Shown here: positions 59,956 to 64,000 of the stretch, in pieces | Layout of the letters: each line of letters starts with the position of its first letter | Numbering within the stretch: the stretch's first letter is position 1 | Position numbers and translations under genes: made by a program | Source: Fundicoccus culcitae | GTDB taxonomy: Bacteria; Bacillota; Bacilli; Lactobacillales; Aerococcaceae | Length of the DNA stretch: 64,000 nt | Reading direction: 5' to 3' | NCBI RefSeq assembly: GCF_024661895.1 | Contig: NZ_CP102453.1 | Span: forward strand, 1,984,001-2,048,000 | Notes under the pieces: model-generated | Seen by the model: only the letters and a program-made list of their open reading frames with translations | What the model was told of the DNA's origin: nothing | The model's database searches: none

Positions 59956-61299
59956 ATGAAACTACATATCTCTGCCTTAAAAAACTGGAAGAAGCTATGT
60001 CTTCTTCTGGTTTTATTTATTCAAATGCCTGTTACTGTAACCGCTCAGGTCCAAAATCAAACTCTACCTACAATTGAAAGTCCGACCGCCTTGCTGTTTA
60101 ATGCCAACTCAGGCCAAATTATTTTTGAAAAAGAAAGTGACATCCCTATGGATGCTGGCTCAGTCAGTAAGTTATTATCTTTATATATTCTTAGAAAAGC
60201 CATCGACGCGGGTGAAATCGATTGGGACACCACCGTCCCCATCTCCGATTATGCTTATGCGGTCAGCCAAGATTATGATGTTGCCAATGTACCTTTACGT
60301 CAAGATAAAACCTATACCGTTGAAGAATTATACGAAGCCGTTATTATCAATTTAGCGCATGGCGCCACCATTGCCTTATCTGAACTGCTTGCAGGTAGCG
60401 AACCCGAATTTGTCCAAGTGATGAGCCAACAATTAGACGCTTGGGGCATAGAAGATTATGATTTAATTAATGCTACCGGCTTAACTTCAGCTTATGACCC
60501 AACGGTTGTTGGGAGTGAAGAGGAAGGGACGACCAACCAGCTAACTGCTGAAGCCGTTGGCGTTATTGCTTATTATTTATTAGAAGATTACCCAGATATT
60601 TTGTCGCTTACATCGGTGACTGAAAAGACATTTCGTCAAGGCACCTCCGACGCTTTTCAAATGACCAACTATAATCAAATGTTGCCATCAAGCAACTTTG
60701 GCTATCCTGACGTTGACGGATTAAGTTCCGGTTCCTCTCTAGCAGGTGGCTACAACTTAGTCGTTACAGCTGACCGAGACAATTACCGCTTATTGGCCGT
60801 TATCCTTGGTGCTACCAGCAATGAAGAACGCTACAACTCAGCCACAGCTCTTTTGGATTACGGTTTTGGTTATTTCCGCAACGACCGTTTGATTCAAGCC
60901 AACCAAGTTGCAACCCAAATTAGTGAAATTCCTGTTGTCGGCGCAACTGAGAAAAGTGTCAGCCTCGTTTACGAGGAACCCCTTGATTTGACTGTTCCCA
61001 TCGGCCAAAACAACGTGAGTCTAGCCTATGATTTTATTCCGAACGACGCTTATTTTGATGACAACAACCGTCTGGTCAGCCCCGTTGCGGCCAACACAAC
61101 CGTCGGTTCCGTGCAAGTTACCTTGCGTGACAGCCCCATTAATTATCTACCCAATGTGCAGGGCAACCAGACCCCCGTCAAAATCGCGTCGGCGATCGAG
61201 GAAGCCCCCTGGTACACTAACTCTTGGAACCAGCTGTCCGACGGTTTTTCGCAAACCATGGAGTCCATTCGTGTCTTTTTCACCGATCTCTTTAACTAA
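59956..61299 (+). CDS. DacA-like D-alanyl-D-alanine carboxypeptidase homologue with degenerate motifs
   Basis: The 447-residue protein has a signal peptide (cleavage near residue 30) and the penicillin-binding fold of DacA/PBP5. The SxxK motif is present (Ser69-Lys72, GSVSK), but where relatives have SAN it reads LAH (133-135), and where they have KTG it reads SSG (257-259, DGLSSGS). The C-terminal domain and a final hydrophobic helix-like end are retained. It lies 10 bp after the kinase gene and is probably in its operon. It may be inactive in DD-carboxypeptidase activity or have another role. The 3' third is visibly richer in G and C than the 5' part. Confidence 0.85.
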   Translation: MKLHISALKNWKKLCLLLVLFIQMPVTVTAQVQNQTLPTIESPTALLFNANSGQIIFEKESDIPMDAGSVSKLLSLYILRKAIDAGEIDWDTTVPISDYAYAVSQDYDVANVPLRQDKTYTVEELYEAVIINLAHGATIALSELLAGSEPEFVQVMSQQLDAWGIEDYDLINATGLTSAYDPTVVGSEEEGTTNQLTAEAVGVIAYYLLEDYPDILSLTSVTEKTFRQGTSDAFQMTNYNQMLPSSNFGYPDVDGLSSGSSLAGGYNLVVTADRDNYRLLAVILGATSNEERYNSATALLDYGFGYFRNDRLIQANQVATQISEIPVVGATEKSVSLVYEEPLDLTVPIGQNNVSLAYDFIPNDAYFDDNNRLVSPVAANTTVGSVQVTLRDSPINYLPNVQGNQTPVKIASAIEEAPWYTNSWNQLSDGFSQTMESIRVFFTDLFN

Positions 61300-61335
61300 A
61301 ATAAATACCACTGCTGCTCGGCAGAGATATTTATT
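61300..61335. repeat. Dispersed 3'-end palindrome, full compact copy
   Basis: AATAAATACCACTGC (61300-61314) and GCAGAGATATTTATT (61321-61335) are near-perfect complements around a 6-base loop. It starts immediately after the stop codon of the DacA-like gene. Confidence 0.8.
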
Positions 61336-61361
61336 AGGAATATGAAAGGAAGTGCTATGAA

Positions 61362-61880
61362 ATGAGTCAAGAAATTGCAATTTTAGCCGGAGGCTGTTTT
61401 TGGTGTATGGTGAAGCCCTTTGACCAGTGGGACGGTGTCGAAGCCGTGGTTTCGGGTTATACCGGTGGCCACGTACCCAACCCGACCTACGAAGAAGTGT
61501 GTACGGGAACCACGGGACACACTGAAGCCGTCCAAATTACTTTTGATCCCGATGTGATTTCCTATGAAAAGATTTTAGATGTCTATTGGACAGTAATGGA
61601 TCCAACCGATGCTGGCGGCCAATTTGTTGACCGTGGTTCATCTTATCGACCAGAAATCTTTTATACTAGTGACGAACAAAAAGCAATTGCCGAAGCGTCT
61701 AAAGCGGCTTTGGATCAAAGCGGCCGTTTTGATAAACCAATTGTCGTGCCAATTACCGCGGCTTCCGCATTTTATCCAGCCGAAGATTACCATCAAGACT
61801 TTTACAAAAAAAATCCCGACCACTACCAGCGCTATAGCGTAGGTTCAGGCCGCGTTGACTTTTTAAATCAACATAATTAA
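61362..61880 (+). CDS. msrA: Peptide-methionine (S)-S-oxide reductase MsrA
   Basis: MsrA repairs oxidised methionine (S-sulfoxide) with reduced thioredoxin. The 172-residue protein has the catalytic [11 protein letters not shown] motif (Cys12 and Cys15), [18 protein letters not shown] near residues 33-50, and [16 protein letters not shown] near residues 86-101. No fused MsrB domain is present. GAAAGGAAG precedes the ATG. It stands alone with its own terminator. Confidence 0.96.
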   Translation: MSQEIAILAGGCFWCMVKPFDQWDGVEAVVSGYTGGHVPNPTYEEVCTGTTGHTEAVQITFDPDVISYEKILDVYWTVMDPTDAGGQFVDRGSSYRPEIFYTSDEQKAIAEASKAALDQSGRFDKPIVVPITAASAFYPAEDYHQDFYKKNPDHYQRYSVGSGRVDFLNQHN

Positions 61881-61889
61881 GAACACCCT

Positions 61890-61935
61890 AAAACAAACAA
61901 TCCGGCTGTTAAGCAGTCGGATTGTTTGTTTTGTG
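61890..61935 (+). terminator. msrA terminator
   Basis: AAAACAAACAATCCG (61890-61904) and CGGATTGTTTGTTTT (61918-61932) form a perfect 15-bp stem with a 13-base loop. Confidence 0.88.
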
Positions 61936-61954
61936 TGAAAGTGGATTTGAATAA

Positions 61955-62050
61955 GCCCGCCAAATGGGAATGTGGTTTGGCGATGAAAGTGGGCGAGCCC
62001 GCCAAATGGGTATATGGTTTGGCGACGTAAGTGGGCGCACCCGCTTAATG
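61955..62050. repeat. Tandem repeat, CCCGCCAAATGG family, period 42 bp
   Basis: GCCCGCCAAATGG at 61955 and 61997, with a diverged third start near 62039. CGCCAAA and TTTGGCG within each unit are complementary. Confidence 0.75.
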
Positions 62051-62081
62051 GAGGAAGATAAGTTCCACTAAGGAAAACTTT

Positions 62082-62160
62082 GATTGGTGGCGAGGAGATA
62101 TGAAACCTTCGCCACCAAATTAAATTGATGGCGAGGGGGTTTATGAGCTTCGCCACCAAA
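62082..62160. repeat. Tandem repeat, TGGCGAG family, two units of 41 bp
   Basis: TGGCGAG at 62088 and 62129, each closed by TTCGCCACC, forming a hairpin with about 8-bp arms. Confidence 0.75.
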
Positions 62161-62232
62161 TAATACTATTCCTGTCACGGAAGTGGATAACAGGTCATTT
62201 GTGATAATTTTAGTCATATATTCTAATTTGCC

Positions 62233-62792
62233 GGACGACAATTTACGCTGACGACCGGCAAGTTCGATTGGTGGCCTTCCCGCAAAAAAGAAAGCCGGCA
62301 AATGCTCGAGATAGCTTAAATTGCACTGAGATTTCAAAAAAGGCGGACGACAATTTACGCTGACGACCGGCAAGTCTATTTGCCGGCCTTCCCGTGAAAA
62401 AGAAAGCCGGCAAGTGCTCGAGATAGCTTAAATTGCACTGAGATTTCAAAAAAGGCGGACGACAATTTACGCTGACGACCGGCAAGTCTATTTGCCGGCC
62501 TTCCCGTGAAAAAGAAAGCCGGCAAGTTCTCGAGATAGCTTAAATTGCACTGAGATTTCAAAAAAGGCGGACGACAATTTACGCTGACGACCGGCAAGTC
62601 TATTTGCCGGCCTTCCCGCAAAAAAGAAAGCCGGCAAATGCTCGAGACAGCTTGATTTGCACTGAGATTTCAAAAAAGGCGGACTGCAATTTACACTGAC
62701 GACCGGCAAATCCGTATGCCGGCCTTCCCTCACAAATGACGACCGGCAAATAGGCGAAACAGCTTGATTTGCACTGACATTTCAGAAAAGCG
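62233..62792. repeat. Five-copy tandem array with exact 112-bp period
   Basis: GGACGACAATTTAC-like starts lie at 62233, 62345, 62457, 62569 and 62681, and a degenerate sixth start (GGACAACAATTTTA) at 62793, all exactly 112 bp apart. Each unit has a CCGGCAA-GTCTAT-TTGCCGG hairpin and a further GCCGGCAAG arm, then CACTGAGATTTC. Unit 1 is variant in its first hairpin and unit 5 is most diverged; units 2-4 are nearly identical. Confidence 0.92.
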
Positions 62793-62831
62793 GGACAACA
62801 ATTTTAGATGAGTTCCGCTAAACGAAGCGTT

Positions 62832-62920
62832 ATTCGGTCACGAAATCAGGCGTTTGCTGACCGATTAGCGTTATTCGGTCACGAAATCAGGCGTTTGCTG
62901 ACCGATTAGTGTTATTCAAA
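62832..62920. repeat. Tandem repeat, ATTCGGTCACG family, two units of 41 bp
   Basis: ATTCGGTCACGAAATCAGG at 62832 and 62873, each followed by TGACCGATTAG, with a truncated third start near 62914. The same family occurs at 34538 and 34940. Confidence 0.85.
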
Positions 62921-62974
62921 CTCACCTACACCCACCTAGCAACAACAACCTTTATCTACCCCGCCGCTCTCATA

Positions 62975-63020
62975 CAAAAAAAGCGTCAGCTCTACTCAAC
63001 TCACTAGTAGAACCAACGCG
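62975..63020 (-). terminator. niaX terminator
   Basis: On the minus strand GCGTTGGTTCTACT pairs imperfectly with AGTAGAGCTGACGC, then seven T residues. Confidence 0.7.
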
Positions 63021-63034
63021 ATCACCATCAAAAT

Positions 63035-63598
63035 TTAATTCAAATTTGGCAACTGAATTCGTGTCCGCCCTTGCAAGACGCGTGCAAAGTAATAGGCTAG
63101 CTCAAAATCAATCATGCCGTGAATCACCGTGCCAATGCCGACCAAAACAAATAAGGTATACCAGAAATTCGCATCCAGCCCCTGTGAACCCACAGCCGTG
63201 AAAACAAACACCACGACCACTTCGCCGATGCCGTGAATCAGATTCAACACAAAACTAAATAAATACCGCTTAGGGGCAGGTTGTAAATCCACATTGTCGC
63301 GATTCAAATAGTAGGCTCCAATACTGACGAAAACTAAGTGTGATAGAGCTCGCAACACAATAATAATCGGGAATCCCCCAATGAAAAAGCCTAAGGTTGT
63401 GCCTAAAGTTACTAAGATAGCCGTCGTCGGCGAAATGAACATGGCTAAAAATAAAGGAATGTGACTTCCCAAGGTATAAGAAGCCGGCCCAATGACCAAC
63501 CGAATCGGCATAACCATCGGAATTAAAATACCAATCGCGGTTAAAGCGGCGGTTATTGTTAATTGCTTGGTTCGAGAAGTTCTATTTGTTTGTCCCAT
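63035..63598 (-). CDS. niaX: ECF transporter S component, niacin type (NiaX)
   Basis: The 187-residue membrane protein has about six helices and the S-component style motif near the start (QLTITAALTAIGILIPMVMP, about residues 12-31) that couples to the shared ECF module. The neighbouring niaR gene and the palindrome overlapping the promoter point to niacin as the vitamin. The shared EcfA/EcfA'/EcfT genes are not in the window. GAAAGGAAATT precedes the ATG. The substrate is inferred from context. Confidence 0.75.
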   Translation of the reverse strand: MGQTNRTSRTKQLTITAALTAIGILIPMVMPIRLVIGPASYTLGSHIPLFLAMFISPTTAILVTLGTTLGFFIGGFPIIIVLRALSHLVFVSIGAYYLNRDNVDLQPAPKRYLFSFVLNLIHGIGEVVVVFVFTAVGSQGLDANFWYTLFVLVGIGTVIHGMIDFELAYYFARVLQGRTRIQLPNLN

Positions 63599-63635
63599 AA
63601 TAATTTCCTTTCATGAAAGCTTAATAATCTAAATC

Positions 63636-63673
63636 ATTATAGAACGATATCTTTTAGCTGTCAAGACACATGT
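63636..63673 (-). promoter_or_regulatory. niaX promoter with probable NiaR operator
   Basis: On the minus strand TTGACA (complement of 63659-63664), 17 bases and TATAAT (63636-63641) are a perfect consensus promoter. ACATGTGTCTTGACA (63659-63673) overlaps the -35 element and contains the TGTC-TTGACA palindrome, which resembles my recollection of NiaR sites (GTGTCTTGACAC core). Confidence 0.7.
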
Positions 63674-63684
63674 AATAAAACACA

Positions 63685-64000
63685 TCACTCCTCATCCAAC
63701 AACAAGCCCGCATCCCCCATCGCCCCAAGCAACTTTTCAAAGGTCTGCTTATCGACGCAGCTCACCGTATGAATATGAATGCCGTTGGTCAAACTACTCA
63801 AATAGGTTCCGCTATACAAGGCCATTTGTTCCATAAAATAATCCACATCTTGATGGCTGCGGATATTTAATGGGGCCGTAATCAAGCCGTAAAAAGGATG
63901 GTCGACCTGAATGTCTTCTACTTCACCGCCATGGTCCACAATTAAGCGCAATTCAGCCTCACTTGCTTCCGGCTCATGCTGAACGACCACCTTGGCCGTA
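63685..64000 (-). CDS. niaR: Niacin-responsive repressor NiaR, partial (C-terminal 3H domain)
   Basis: The frame enters from the right edge and ends at TGA (63685-63687), so the N-terminal helix-turn-helix is outside the window. The visible part of about 104 residues matches the 3H ligand-binding domain, with three histidines in conserved places: DHPFYGLITAPLNIRS, SSLTNGIHIHTV. NiaR binds niacin and represses nicotinate transport or NAD synthesis genes. The apparent GTG near 63990 is internal. The adjoining niaX is the likely target. Confidence 0.85.
   Translation of the reverse strand, partial: TAKVVVQHEPEASEAELRLIVDHGGEVEDIQVDHPFYGLITAPLNIRSHQDVDYFMEQMALYSGTYLSSLTNGIHIHTVSCVDKQTFEKLLGAMGDAGLLLDEE

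Larger units (their letters stand above)
61936..62974. other. Repeat-filled intergenic region between msrA and niaX
   Basis: About 1 kb holds no credible gene. It consists of two small 41-42-bp repeat families, a five-copy 112-bp array and two 41-bp TCGGTCA units. Minus-strand open frames of about 80 residues in the array arise because the repeat lacks stops on that strand; the 112-bp period is not a multiple of three, so they shift frame between units and are not repeat proteins. Confidence 0.8.

Noticed and set aside
62068-62733. Four overlapping minus-strand open frames of about 80-100 residues with similar sequences
   Set aside because: They are by-products of the 112-bp array. The period is not a multiple of three, so units fall in different frames; no ribosome sites precede them.

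Overview
The window is the replication-origin region of a low-GC Gram-positive bacterium of the order Lactobacillales. The evidence is the canonical dnaA-dnaN-yaaA-recF-gyrB-gyrA and rpmH-rnpA-yidC-jag arms either side of an AT-rich, DnaA-box-rich gap (about 31.2-31.6 kb), GlnR and NiaR type regulation, an rsmG-parA-parB operon and two perfect parS sites. Gene content and protein style suggest a family near Aerococcaceae or Carnobacteriaceae, but no species can be named from the sequence alone.

Left arm (read right to left from oriC, mostly minus strand): dnaA, dnaN, an S4-domain protein, recF, gyrB, gyrA; then proB-proA on the opposite strand; a polar amino-acid (probably glutamine/glutamate) ABC importer; rpsF-ssb-rpsR with parS sites; gdpP-rplI; dnaB; and, on the plus strand, a C39-like peptidase, a cation-efflux protein and purA. 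Further out lie glnR-glnA with a clear GlnR operator and promoter, a cytoplasmic alpha-amylase, an RclA-type flavoprotein reductase, an acetamidase/formamidase family protein, an orphan MsmK/UgpC-type sugar ABC ATPase and a partial dUTPase.

Right arm (plus strand): rpmH, rnpA, yidC, jag; then an insertion of about 10 kb between jag and mnmE that holds a repeat-filled gap, a trehalose operon (treB-treC with a TreR-like operator), a GerMN-type lipoprotein, a class-A beta-lactamase-like hydrolase, treR, an alpha/beta hydrolase and a CorC/HlyC-type protein broken by an in-frame stop. The canonical order then resumes: mnmE, a NUDIX gene, mnmG, pepC, a secreted protein of unknown function, rsmG-parA-parB, DUF951, ychF, DUF1129, guaB. 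After this come a VanRS-like two-component system, a DacA-like protein with degenerate second and third catalytic motifs, msrA, a second repeat-filled gap, and niaX with the 3' part of niaR.

The most unusual content is non-coding. Two intergenic regions (34.36-35.59 kb and 61.95-62.92 kb) are built from tandem inverted-repeat units. Several unrelated stem sequences share one repeat length (40-42 bp) and one hairpin architecture, and one array has five copies of an exact 112-bp period. Separately, a short palindromic element (AATAAATAYC ... GRTATTTATT) recurs at least 14 times at gene 3' ends, sometimes supplying the stop codon, and exact half-sites also occur in oriC. No CRISPR array, insertion sequence, rRNA or tRNA gene was found.
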